A stretch of 64,000 bases of DNA from Adenophora triphylla var. japonica. Lineage: Eukaryota; Streptophyta; Magnoliopsida; Asterales; Campanulaceae. The notes under the pieces are model-generated. The model saw only the letters and a program-made list of their open reading frames with translations, ran no database searches and was not told the origin of the DNA. Location of the stretch: contig JAFEMH010003604.1 of the NCBI GenBank assembly GCA_022495995.1, positions 186,001 to 250,000 on the forward strand, written 5' to 3'. Of this stretch, positions 43,164-54,000 are shown piece by piece (position 1 is the stretch's first letter; each line of letters begins with the position of its first letter). The position numbers were made by a program, and so were the translations under genes.

Positions 43164-44415
43164 TAAATTATGAGCATCATGTCGAGCCAAAGACTTAAAA
43201 CAAAGGCGCTTGTGGGAGGCAACCCAACCTTAGGTAACTTTTAATGCTTTCTGTCTTTATTTTCAGTTTATCACCACTCGTTAGCTTTGAATTCGCGTTG
43301 GAATTTGTTCATGCAATGAGGACATCGCAAATTCTTAGTTTGTGGGTGGGGGTATTCATAAAAAAAAAATTGTTATTTGCCGTTTTCGAGTCGTTAGTAT
43401 AGAACGTGTCGAACTACGGTGACCTGAGCCTATTAATGTGGGTAGTCCGCTCACATTAATGGGGACGTAGGCAGCGAAAGTGCGGTCAACTGTTTGACAT
43501 ATTTTTGTCGAACAAAAGTTTTGTGTCACCCTTTATGGGTCTCTCCGAGTTTGTGGGTTTATAGGGGAGTGTAAATAGTTGTCACCTTCCAAAAATATTT
43601 TTTCGTTTATTTTTATTATGTTAATAGATATTACGCTTGTATGTGTGTTTGTGGTGATGTGCAGGATAGCACGCAACTGATCAAAATTGAAGAAGGGGAC
43701 TTTAAGGCAGCAAAAAGGAGCTAAAAGCGTCTGAGACTGGCTGCCCGGAGTGCGCGGGCGCGCTCATACATAGAGCGGCCGCGCTTGATTAAAGGAGAAA
43801 CGGGCGTAACTCGCTGCCCAGCGTGCGCGGGCGCGCTCAAGCGGGCGGCCGCGCTCAATCAATGGATAAAGGGAATCGGTTTGTCATATAGCGCGGACGC
43901 GCTCCAAGCGCGTAGCGGCCGCGCTCGAGCTAAAATTACGGGCAAAATTCAAATAACCCTAAACAGATGCTGGCTCTTCTTTCATAACAACACCGCCGCC
44001 CCTCCCTTCTTCTCTCTAACAAACGAGTTCCCTCCTCTCTCTCTCCTAAATTCCTCTCTCAAACCCCAAATCCCCTCCCTTCCAACCCAAAAATCACCCT
44101 ACCCACCATAGATTTACCAACCCAAACCCAATTCCCTTCCCCAAAAGCCATTAATTCCGGCGATTCTAAGCAAATTCGAAAATCAAAGAAGGGGCTTTTG
44201 GTGCATGCAATCTTGCGAATCAAGTGGGTTAAAGCTCAATTTGAAGGTGGTTTGTGGGTATAAGCTGTGCAAGGTCTAGTTTGTGGGTGTTTTCCGGCCT
44301 TCTTCCCAAACTCCGGCGAGTTTTCCGGCAGCTCCGGCGAATTTTCCGGCAAGCATTGATTTGGGGTAAGAACTTTGAACTTGAAACTCCATTTCTTGCT
44401 TATTTGTTGGATAAA
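43164..44415 (+). other. Non-coding region between F pol and downstream ORF
   Basis: It holds a PPT-like TTAGTTTGTGGGTGGGGG (43335-43353), a two-stem motif (43411-43475) and three pairs of GC-rich GCGCGGNCGCGCTC / AGCGGCCGCGCTC motifs at 43750-43930 like those of the LTR. A C/T-rich leader (43970-44100) precedes the downstream ORF. No protein is apparent. Confidence 0.6.
43411..43475 (+). other. Two-stem motif, copy in F
   Basis: CTACG (43414-43418) pairs with CGTAG (43466-43470). Inside, ATTAATGTG (43432-43440) pairs perfectly with CACATTAAT (43452-43460). The flanks GAA and GCAGC are conserved with the B copies, while the inner stem is entirely different. Confidence 0.65.
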
Positions 44416-45733
44416 ATGTCTACATCAAATCCCAAGCGTAGACGGGGAAACAAAAACCCCACGATTGCGCCTCAACCTTTGTACGATGCTAGCAAATTTG
44501 TTAGTGTTGAGGCAGAAAATTTTTTTAACGCTTATACGCCGAAGTTTCAACGTGGAAAAGGGCATTGATATTACGGATATGGGATTAGAGGAAATTGTAG
44601 CTAGATATGGGTGGATGAATTTGTTGATTGCCCCGACAGTTGGAGGGAGTAGTGTTTTAGTGCGAGAGTTTTATGCAAATGCGTTCTCTAGGAAAGGGGA
44701 ACATGATATATCTTTTGTGCGGGGCATTGAAGTGGGATACTCCCGGAAGAGAATCATATCTTATTATCACCTCCCCACTCACGTGCATGCCAACACTTGT
44801 TCCTTCTTACACCTCAAAAAACAAATGATGTACAACCCCAAGGGTAACCTTCACCTGATTGCCGAAACGTTCGGGGGTTTGCCTATTGACCCAACATTGC
44901 CAAAAGGGGTATTGATTGCCTCTAAACTTCTTCCCCCTCGGATGAAGTATCTTCATCGGGTTATATGTGAGAGAGTTCTTCCCTCTTCTAGGCCACATGA
45001 GGTTGGGTGGCGCAGAGCCGCTTTGATGCACGTCATCTTGACGGGGCAAAACATAGACACAGGCTCAATCATGGCCCATGAGATTAATAGAACTTATCAG
45101 CAAATGGGAAAGAATAGTTACAACTACCCTCTTATGATCACGGGGTTGATGGGGCTCAATGGAGTCGATTTTACTAATATCCCTAGGGACATAGGGTTGG
45201 AGCCCACCATTACTGAAAGGAAAATTAGGGATAAGAGCCACCCCAAGGGGGTGATTGTGATTGAGCCGAGAGGTGGAGGAAGAACGGCAAGAACGGGGAG
45301 GAAGAAGAAGAAGAGGAGGATGTTGCCGAGACCGGAGAGCGGATCTGTCGAGGGCATTTACGATCTATCGCTGCGGTTGGAGGCTATGGAGATGAGGTTT
45401 GATCGAGAGATTCACCACCACTGGAGCGAGAATCAGTGCGGCGATGGTAGGGTGAGAGAGACCGATGATAGAGTGAGGGCGAGAGGTGAGACGGCCCAAG
45501 CATGGCGGGCCCAGCGGGATAGTAGGTGGGACCAACTCTTGATCGGTTGCCCCCACTGGTTACACATGGCCACAGCTCTCCCGCCTACGCTCCGCCGCAA
45601 TAGCACTGTTAGAAGAAGAAGCAGAATTTCCCAAAGTGGCTCATCCAGGACAAGGAGAGCGATGGCGGCGGCAACAGGGGTTTCTGGAGGCTCTTCTAGC
45701 CAATGGGGTTATCCGCCACAAAGGATCGGTTGA
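44416..45733 (+). pseudogene. Athila downstream ORF: 'putative plant transposon protein' domain, one frameshift
   Basis: ATG 44416 (MSTSNPKRRRGNKNP, a basic nuclear-signal-like start). After a frameshift near 44545 the frame is open to TGA 45731. Conserved-looking text includes FYANAFSRKGEHDISFVRG and EVGYSRKRIISYYHLP, the pattern of the plant transposon protein family often annotated in Athila-type elements (PF20167-like). The C-terminal third is a charged coiled coil and an RG/RS-rich tail. In position it corresponds to the env-like ORF of Athila, but I see no signal peptide or convincing membrane segment. Function unknown. Confidence 0.68.
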
Positions 45734-47204
45734 GGTATCCCTACCCGAGTTTATAGTTCATTGCATTGGGGACAATGCAATCTTTTAGTTTGTTGGTGGG
45801 GGGTATCTGTGTTTTATTTTGCTTATCACCATGTTAGTTTAGGTTGTTCTTTGTTTTTAGTAAAAATTTAAAAATTTTTGTTCTCTTTATTTTGGGAACT
45901 GTTGGCCTGCGTCTGTGATGATTGAGTGTTATTTTGTTAATCATTATGCTATCTTGGATTTGAGAATTAGGGTTACATTGAGACAATAAACCATGATTGC
46001 ACCACCTCTCACTTCCATTTATCATTGATCATTGTTGTCATTCTAAGTGCCATTTATGGGATTACTTGTGCATTCTCGGGGTCCCTAGAACATGGTTTGC
46101 ATGATTGTCAATATCACGTCATTAGGCTATCTTGATACATATGGCTTATTCTTTCATCCCTTTTGTGTGCCTTCAGCTTTCTACCCTAGTAAATAATTTA
46201 TTCCGCTAGATCCCCTGTTGAGCCTTAATGGAAAAGAATGGAAAATTTAGACCGCCATTCGCCTTCGTTTGATGCCTTTTTTTTTCCTCACCCTTTTTCA
46301 GCTAGTGCTAGGATACCTTACCTTTTGGAAAGTGAACTAGGGAATGAATGGGGGATATGGGTTGAGTTTGGGGGTGAGTGAAATCATTTGTATAAATGGG
46401 GGTCAAAGTGTGAAAACAGAAAAGGGGTGTGATATACAATGAAGAGGGGCAAATGAAAAAAAAAAATGAAAAAAAAAAATGAAAAAAATGAAAAAAATGA
46501 AAAGAAAATAAAAAAAAAAAAAAATGAGAAAATCAATCTTGCCCCTCCATTGTGTCACAAGTTAGAATTTAAAAAGAGGCCCGTAAATAAGGGAATGTGT
46601 CCGACCCAATATTGTGTATGTATCAAAAGTTTTAGTTTGTGGGTTGGCACATTGGGAATAAAAGGGAGAGCGGAGTGAATTCTCATAGTGAGGAGGGACA
46701 AATAAAATGAAGACTTCTTAGTCTCACTTTCCAAGTTCGTATGTCCTTACCTTCTTTTGTAACCGTGACCCGAGCCATGCGATCTTTCGCACTATAACAC
46801 TTAGAGCCATATCTTCGTTTTCAATATCAAATAGTCGGGTTGACAATTGTGGAAACATGCATATGAGTGTCCTTTGTGGTTGTATTTGATACACATTTTG
46901 TTAGAGCATCACTTAGTGAATCCATAAACAATCTTAGAATGTAACAATGGTCTACCATACTTCACTTCATCATTCAGGCCGCGGTGGAAAATTGTGGGTT
47001 TTTGCATTGATGTAATGTTAATTGATGATTCATGATAGTATGCTTGTGATTATATTGTGTGAGGATCTGAGACTGTCTGGCCGACACAATTCCCATTTTG
47101 AAGAGAACATCCAAAAAAATATTTTGCTTTGTTTTCGTAGTGTAGTTTATTTTATGTTGGGTAGTTTAGTTTTTGTTTTGTTTTACTCGGGACGAGCAAA
47201 AGGT
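45734..47204 (+). other. 3' untranslated region of F
   Basis: Holds an 8-bp hairpin ATTGCATT/AATGCAAT (45760-45781) followed by TTTTAGTTTGTTGGTGGGGG, a low-complexity (A)nTG stretch at 46450-46530, and further TTAGTTTGTGGG motifs near 46630. No coding region was recognised. Confidence 0.6.
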
Positions 47205-47219
47205 TAGTTTGTGGGTGTT
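47205..47219 (+). other. Polypurine tract of F
   Basis: TAGTTTGTGGGTGTT immediately before the 3' LTR, the Athila-type tract. Confidence 0.75.
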
Positions 47220-48592
47220 TGATGGATGTGTTTTTACACACCCATTTTACATGTTTACGAACTTATTTTAGGCTCAAAATCCCGGGTTTTATGTTGTTTT
47301 AATGTGGTTGTTGAGTGTTTGATGAGTACAGGGCAAAAAGTATGATTTTGTGTTGAGTTTTGTCAAGAAAAGGGCAAGGAAATCAAGGTGGAGCGGAGCG
47401 GATCATGAAAATAATGAAGCAGATTCGAGCTCCGATTCTTTGGCCTCCCGGAGCTGGCTGCGCTCAACCCTAGAGCGGCCGCGCTCCATTGAAGAAAGCA
47501 AGCCAAAAATCCCTGTCCTCCAGAGCGACCGCGCTCATCCTAACCGCGGCCGCGCTCAAGTGAAGTTGTGAAGACAAAAATCCCTGTAAAGAAGAGCGAC
47601 CGCGCTCACCTGCAGAGCGGCCGCGCTCGTCCCGTATTCAGCATCAGATTTCAGCAACTTATTAAGGGCATTCTTGACTTTTATTCCGTTTTGACCTTTG
47701 TATTTTGCCCTAATATAAATACTTAAGTAGCAGATTTTAAGAGGGATCTTAATCATTGTTTTTGAGTTCTTAGTTTTTGAGCTTTCTAGAGATTTCTTTG
47801 TTCTTCAATCCCGGATTTCTCAGGTTTTGATGTTCTTTTATTTTATAAGTATTGTTATTTTCATTATGTCTTTGAGTAGCTAAATCTCTTAGGTTTGCGG
47901 ATTGGTTGTAGCAATTACTGGATCTTTATGCTATAGATCTCATTATTCCAATTTAATCTCTTTCTAGTTCTTCAAAGTATTTATCTTTAACAGTTTTAAG
48001 GTTGCAATTTCATGTTAAGATGACTTTGGCCTTTTAATTATTTGGGTATTAATTCCGCCATTAATTTGGGGATTGATACAATTGAACATTGCTTTGTGGA
48101 TTAGATCTAATTGAGGCCGTAATAGAAATCAAAAGGGTTTAGATTCAATATTCTAAAGGGCTAAATAATTGTTTGATTGTTGTGTGACCGTAATAGAAAA
48201 CGCAGCTTGATAATAATTCAAAGGGTTGCAATTCGGGCACCACACCGTCCCAATCCTTACTTTTGTGAATGAATCTTAGATTGAGATTAATGTTTTTAGC
48301 AATAAATATAGCATAAAGTGAAAGTAATTGTGAATCCAATCCGTGAATCTCCGTTGTTGATCTGAGTTAATTCGTTACATTTAAATTGCTTTCTTAGTTT
48401 TAATTGTTTACTTCTGTTTTAGAATTAGATTATTATTTCAAATCCAAAAATTTGTGGTTACTTTATTCATTGCTTTAACTGCTCTTGTTTACCAACGAGT
48501 CTCTGTGGTTCGACCCCTGCTCGTGCATATTGCTACACCGGTAGTGAGTACACTTGCTCGGTTTTTATTACTAGAGGAATTTTTCTCCATCA
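47220..48592 (+). repeat. 3' LTR of F
   Basis: 1373 bp, same ends as 36374-37742. One of the GC-rich motif copies is altered here (47445-47465), the other copies are retained. TATA box at 47714-47721. Confidence 0.93.
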
Positions 48593-48597
48593 TCCAC
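48593..48597. other. Target site duplication of F, right copy (TCCAC)
   Basis: Matches 36369-36373. Confidence 0.9.
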
Positions 48598-48641
48598 CAC
48601 GAACCACGCTTCCTCGTTCAGCCATTGATATGCGAACCGGA

Positions 48642-48653
48642 GCTCTGATACCA
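48642..48653 (-). other. Primer binding site of G
   Basis: Minus strand TGGTATCAGAGC, the initiator-tRNA-Met site, two bases after the LTR. Confidence 0.85.
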
Positions 48654-48655
48654 AA

Positions 48656-48948
48656 TGATGCCGAATAGGCTAGAGAATAGAATGACCGAACGAATAATGA
48701 CAAGAATTAATTTCGAAAGCCAAAGCTTTTCTTTTTCTATTTCATAAAATCAAAAGTCTGCCCCAATACAAAAGCCCTAACATTGTTTAAATACTAATCT
48801 AAGAATATTCTAGAATCTTACCCAGCCGCCAGGCCTTGTTGTTGAAGCCCCGCCCCGCTGCCGCCGAGGCGCCCGCCTGGCTCAGGGTGAGGCGCCCGCC
48901 TCAGTTCCAGGAATCCTCTGTTTCGTTGTTGCTGCTCATACTGCATCA
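48656..48948 (-). repeat. 5' LTR of G
   Basis: 293 bp, homologous to 34979-35424 but with an internal deletion of about 150 bp. Followed by the second TGCAC copy at 48949-48953. Confidence 0.82.
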
Positions 48949-49541
48949 TGCACTCCAACTCAAACTCCTCCAAGGCTTAGAATTCCACCATAACAATGCT
49001 CCTCATTGGTTTAGACTCCATAACCCAACAATCTCCCACCTAGATTAAAACCACCGTGACTATCTCCATTAGGGCATAGTCTGGGAAAATAATAATGGGG
49101 CCAAAATCAGGGCATTGTGAGATAATCTAAACTATAGATTAAGATGAACCTATTTACTAGACTAGGCTAAGTAAGTTTGTTAGTACTACTCATTGCTCAA
49201 ATTACCATTGCTTATAAGAGCAAGAAAACCTAGTAGAGAGTGATAAGTTTCTAAATCTACCAATTATGTTAGCTGGGCTGAAAATGTTACATGCACATGC
49301 ATAAAAATCCAATCTAAAGGTGAAACATGCAAGTGTCAGAAAATCATGAATAAAAATAACTTTATATTGAATAGGTTATTGGATGTCCCATTACTAATGA
49401 CCATTAGATCCAGAACGAGATAGAAACATGAAGTAAAAGCTCCTTAAATGTATATATGTACAATGAAACTGAATTTAAAAAGTGGATGGTATTTTTTTAT
49501 TTTTTTGAAAAAAATACTTTTTTGTGCTATCTGGTGTTATT
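48949..49541. other. Target duplication of G (first five bases) and intergenic sequence
   Basis: TGCAC at 48949-48953 is the right target copy. The remaining ~590 bp is A/T-rich and shows no gene or known repeat. Confidence 0.5.
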
Positions 49542-49546
49542 ACTAA
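49542..49546. other. Target site duplication of I, left copy (ACTAA)
   Basis: Identical to 63141-63145. Confidence 0.88.
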
Positions 49547-50830
49547 TGAAAGGCCCTTTGTTAATATGCAGATGATCAGACAGCTAAGGTTTTGGCTTAG
49601 CTGTCAGATGATAGTTGAATTGTGCAGCGGAATAAGAGAGATTTGAAATAATGATAGGACAAGAAACACAAAGAAATAATGCAAGTGTGTGAATGTGATT
49701 GCAAAAATGTAATAACACAGAGAATTTAAAGTGGTTCAGAGTTCACTCCTCCTACATCCACCCCCACTGTCAATCTTGACAAGTGAGATCAATTTTATTA
49801 TAATCTTTAATCAACAAAAATTACAAATGATTGATTCAGGCAAGTTCCTTGAACTTCCTCTTCCTAATTAGTACAGTCAACTAGGGATACACTTAAAGTA
49901 CAGTCTTAAGTGTTTTACAACAAGTACGATCTCAAGATTTTACAAAACAAATAATACACTCAAAGTACGATCTTGAGTGATTACAAACTAATTCTACACC
50001 TAAAGTACGAGTCTTAGGATTTTGGAATTTGTGAATTAACACACTAAGGGGTGTTTTGTTGTGGAGGCAAAGGTTTTGGGGTGAGGGTTTGGTTTGGAAC
50101 GAGTTTAAAGGGAAAGGATTGGTGAGTGTGTGTGTGAATTACGGGAGGTGTGTGTGGGTGTGGGGAAAGGTTTTGGGTTGTGAAAAAGAGTATTTTTCGG
50201 TAGTATTGTGTAGAGGAAGAACTCCTCTATTTATACCCTTCAATGTAGCCGTTGGAATATGGCTTTGCGGCTACATTAATGAGCCTTGGCGGTCTTTGTC
50301 CCACTTGTCCACATGCGAGGTCTTCATGAGGCGGCTTGGCGTGAGCTTGGGCGAGAGCTTCTAGAAGGTCTTCGGTGGTCTTCGTTGGTCTTCGTTGGTG
50401 AACTTGGCAGTTTGTGAAGATCCGGGTTCCACTTTGGTTGAGATTGTGGTAACGAGATTGAGACAAAGTGATGGCTATCGAAGGAATGAAGTCATGGGTG
50501 TCGAGATCATACAAGACTTAGCTATCGAGAGATGTTCTCTAATAAGGTGAGATGCACTTTGATGATCTTGATGGCTTAGAGAGAATATGATTCATGTTTT
50601 TGATTGATTGTAATCATTGTATACAACAGAATCATAACTATCAAACTCATAGGCATCGAGATATCTTGAGGAATGAATATGAAGTTTGATTTGGTCGATC
50701 ATGGACTTAGGCTGTCGAGAGAAGAGGATCATGGCGACGGTCTTCCTCTTTTGATATAAACCCTGTTCTATATATATATTCCTTTATCAAAACCAACTAA
50801 CTAAGACATTGATCAAAGTTAGGTCTAACA
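49547..50830 (-). repeat. 3' LTR of I
   Basis: Minus strand TGTTAGACC...GGGCCTTTCA, 1284 bp. TATA box (minus GTATAAATAG) at 50236-50227. Pairs with 61860-63140; differences are frequent and concentrate around CAG/CGAG sequences. Confidence 0.9.
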
Positions 50831-50850
50831 ATTTCCCCCTTTTTGGTAAA
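50831..50850 (-). other. Polypurine tract of I
   Basis: Minus strand AAAAAGGGGGAAAT directly before the LTR start. Confidence 0.8.
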
Positions 50851-51073
50851 GGAAGATCTATTTTAGAACATGTTTTCACATTTGATAAGAGAAATAATAG
50901 TAGAAGAAATAATACAAGGATTTATAGCAAGCACAAATAATCAGAATGAGATTGAAATGCATGAATTTAATCTCATGATGAAAAGGTTCACAGATTACAG
51001 TCACAAAAACTGAGCCAATTAAAACAAATTGTTTTAACACACCAAAAAATTGTTCCATAAAACTACACTTCAA

Positions 51074-54000
51074 TCATCGGCCGAGTTGATCATAGAACTC
51101 CTCTCTTTCTTGCACATTTGAAATAATCAGATTTCTTTCTTCCTCTAGTTCTCTTCTCATATCTGGCTCCACTCCTCTGTAGTAGAACTCATTGTTCCAT
51201 TCCCATGACATCCTCTCATCATACTTGAAGAACTTATCTTCTTTTGACTTTAGTTGAGCTCTTGTAAGGGGCATCGATCATTTCTGATTCTCATTGTGCC
51301 CCACAAATGCTTCTTCTTGTTCCTTGTTCTTTTGATCTTCATGGGCACAATGGTTTGATCTGGTTGTGATTGAACTGAGACTTGAGTTTCATGAAAGGAA
51401 TGAGTGGATTGCTGAGGAGGGTTGGTAAATGTAGGAGATGGGATTGTAATAGGAGGTTCTTGATGCGGGACTTGAAGGAGCATCATCATCATCCTTTGTC
51501 GAGTACGAGGAAAGATCAATAACGGTTTTGGTTGTTTTGATTGTCAGCTATGGATTCTCTTAATTCTTTGATCTCAGGAATAGAGACCAAGTTCATGAAG
51601 TGAGAGTTTTCATTGGGTGAGGTGAAGTTCATGGGATCAACAGTGATGAAGGGAGAAAGGTAGGGCTCAATTCTGGATTAAGGGTTGGGGAAAGATGTTG
51701 ACCATTTTGCTTATCAAAAGCATGAGGGCATACTTTTGTTCAAACGAGAGAAAGGAAAAAGGATTTTGCAAGGTCAATGCGAGAGGGTGAAGACTAGACC
51801 CTTTGGCATATACAGGCATGAATTGAGTGATGGAGATATGAGTTGGCTGAAAAGAACTTCCCAATCAAGAAGAGTATTGGGAGTGATGAACTCTGGGAAT
51901 GATGGGATTTGGTGAACAAAATTGGAGGTTGATGAGGTTCTTGACACGTGCCATTTTTCATAGGCAAAGAAGACTAACCCTGCAAGGTTTCTTGCTACCA
52001 TTATCAAACCATTTCTTGATAGTTCCCAGGATTTTGGATAGGTAAATGGGTTTGCAATTTACGGGAAATGAGATACATGAGCCAACCTTGTTCTTGCTTT
52101 GCCTTGATGGAAGACATAGAGAAGTCAATGCCACGGCTAAGCATCCGGGGTTCTTTCTTGGGAAGAAAGGATTGATTTTGAGAGGAGGAATGGAATTGCT
52201 TGGATGGGTACATCGGGCTGGAAAGAATTGGATCACTATCGAGACAAATCTTGACCTTGTCCGGCAAGAATTGGACTATGAGGAGAGGCTTCAAAAGGTT
52301 CATTTTCGGGGATTGGAGAAGTTGGCTTGGAAGGTGCGAGAGGCTTGGGTTGAAACGGTTGGGATTGACTCGAGAGGTTTGGCCAAGACTTTGATTGAGA
52401 GAATTGGGCCGAATTGAGATTTAAGGAGATTTAAAGGCTGCCACGACTTCACTTTTGGCCAACCTTTTCTCAAGGATAGCTATCATAGCTTCCTCATTTT
52501 CTTGAGTTCCATCAAGCACAAGGCCTTTGCAAGCATTCACAATTGATTCTCCTTTTGAGACAAGTATGGGATTAATCTCAACTCCAACCTTCTTGAGATT
52601 TTGAATGACCTTAGTAGTATTATCAAGATTCCCCCTTTCAATTTCAACGGTTGAGGCGGGTTCATTTACGAGGCTCGGTCTCGGGAATGGAAGGGAAGGT
52701 ATGGCTATCTACATCCATAGGCTGTCACCTTGGGGTTACTAGATGACTCTCCTGGTCCACTTCTTTTCTTCATTAACCTAAGTCGAGTTCATCTAGGGCC
52801 ATTGCGATTCTTCTTCACTTAGAATATCATCAAGATACAAAAGAACGGCCTTTTCGGTGTCGGGGTTTCCATCAATTCAATAGCATCAATTGCTTTCGGG
52901 ATTTTGGCTAGCTGTTGAGGATGGGTAGAGGGGATATTCTCATCAATGTTCCCCCTTAAAGGTTGCTTACGTGATGGTTCTTTGAGTTTAAGAATGGCTT
53001 CAATGGCGTATTGATGACTGGTGGGTGTGGATGACTTGTCCACTCTTGGACTAACAGAAGTGGATTTTGGGGAAATGGAAGGGGTAGTTATTTTTGTTTT
53101 CTTGGCTTTGGGGGCTTTCTTTTCTAGTTTTCTTTTCTTTGGCAAAGTTTTAGAAGGAATGGATAAGGAGGGTTGTACCTTGGATCTGGTATTTGTGCGC
53201 TTGGTAGGGATAGGCTGTCGAGAGGATGCTTTCCTTTATCTTTGTGTTTTTGACAATTTGATAGGCTGCTGGAGTTCTTGAGGATCTACATCGGCATCAC
53301 CGGCATGAGTTTGCTCCATGGTGTCATCTCTATGGCTATCAACAGCACCTCTTTCTTCAACATCCTTAGCATGGGTACATCGAGATATGGTTCCTTCCTT
53401 TGTCGGCTACCGGATCATTCTGCTTTTGCCTTTCTTGCTAGGAGATACCACTTTGTCTTCTTTAACACCCCTGTTTTCTTGACATTGGTCTTCACTCCTC
53501 TTTTTATTCTCCTACTTGTAGCCAATGCTATCAACTCTTTCCAATGTTCAATCTTTATTCTTGTTTCTTGAGCATCTTTTCTTGGGCTTCTTTGAAACTT
53601 TCAAGGCTCATATCTCCGGCTTTCATAACAATTCCTTTCTTTTGTTTCAATGAAAAGGTTCTTTCATTGAAACACCTTGTTCCCGGCTTGACTTCTTGTC
53701 TTGACCACTTCTTGGGTAGAGGAGTTTTGAGCTTAGGGATTAGATCATGAAGAATTCCACTCATAAACACGAAGTTGTTCATCTTCCCACCTTGTTTTTG
53801 AACTTGAGGGTAGAGGTTGAGGCGCCGGTTGAAAGTTGTGGAGAAGGACAATACACCGGTTGTGTCCTTGGTCATCAAGCTCGGCATTTGCTTCCATTCA
53901 TTTGATCCCATTTGATCAAATGAGGATTGCTGCCATCAATGGCTTTGTTGACCACATCCATCGGGGTTGACTTGAAGATATCATCTTTGTTTTTCACCAA

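Larger units (their letters stand above)
36374..48592 (+). mobile_element. Element F: complete Athila-like Ty3/gypsy retrotransposon
   Basis: 12.2 kb, LTRs of 1369 and 1373 bp, TCCAC target duplications, tRNA-Asp-type primer site, gag, a DLGAS protease, RT, RNase H, integrase, a downstream ORF and a TTTGTGGGTGTT polypurine tract. The LTRs are about 98 percent identical by eye, with most differences clustered within the first 250 bp. Although the insertion looks recent, pol carries many indels, so it is not coding-competent. Confidence 0.92.
34979..48948 (-). mobile_element. Element G: small non-autonomous LTR element, split by F
   Basis: Without the F insertion (36374-48592 and one target copy) G is about 1.75 kb. 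On the minus strand it has an LTR (48948 to 48656), initiator-Met primer site, one ORF, polypurine tract and LTR (35424 to 34979). The TGCAC duplications at both ends show a complete insertion. It has no protease, RT or integrase, so it must be mobilised in trans. G2 at 17672-18693 is a second member. Confidence 0.85.

Noticed and set aside
44416..45733. Host nuclear gene
   Set aside because: It lies within an LTR element bounded by target duplications and matches the downstream ORF type of Athila-like elements.
46450..46530. Poly(A) tail of an inserted retrogene or SINE
   Set aside because: The A-rich stretch is broken by regular TG and is internal to the F 3' region, with no duplicated flanks or Pol III boxes.
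51685..52417. Plus-strand frames inside element I
   Set aside because: They lie opposite the sense downstream ORF in a purine-rich region, show no domain and no upstream start context.
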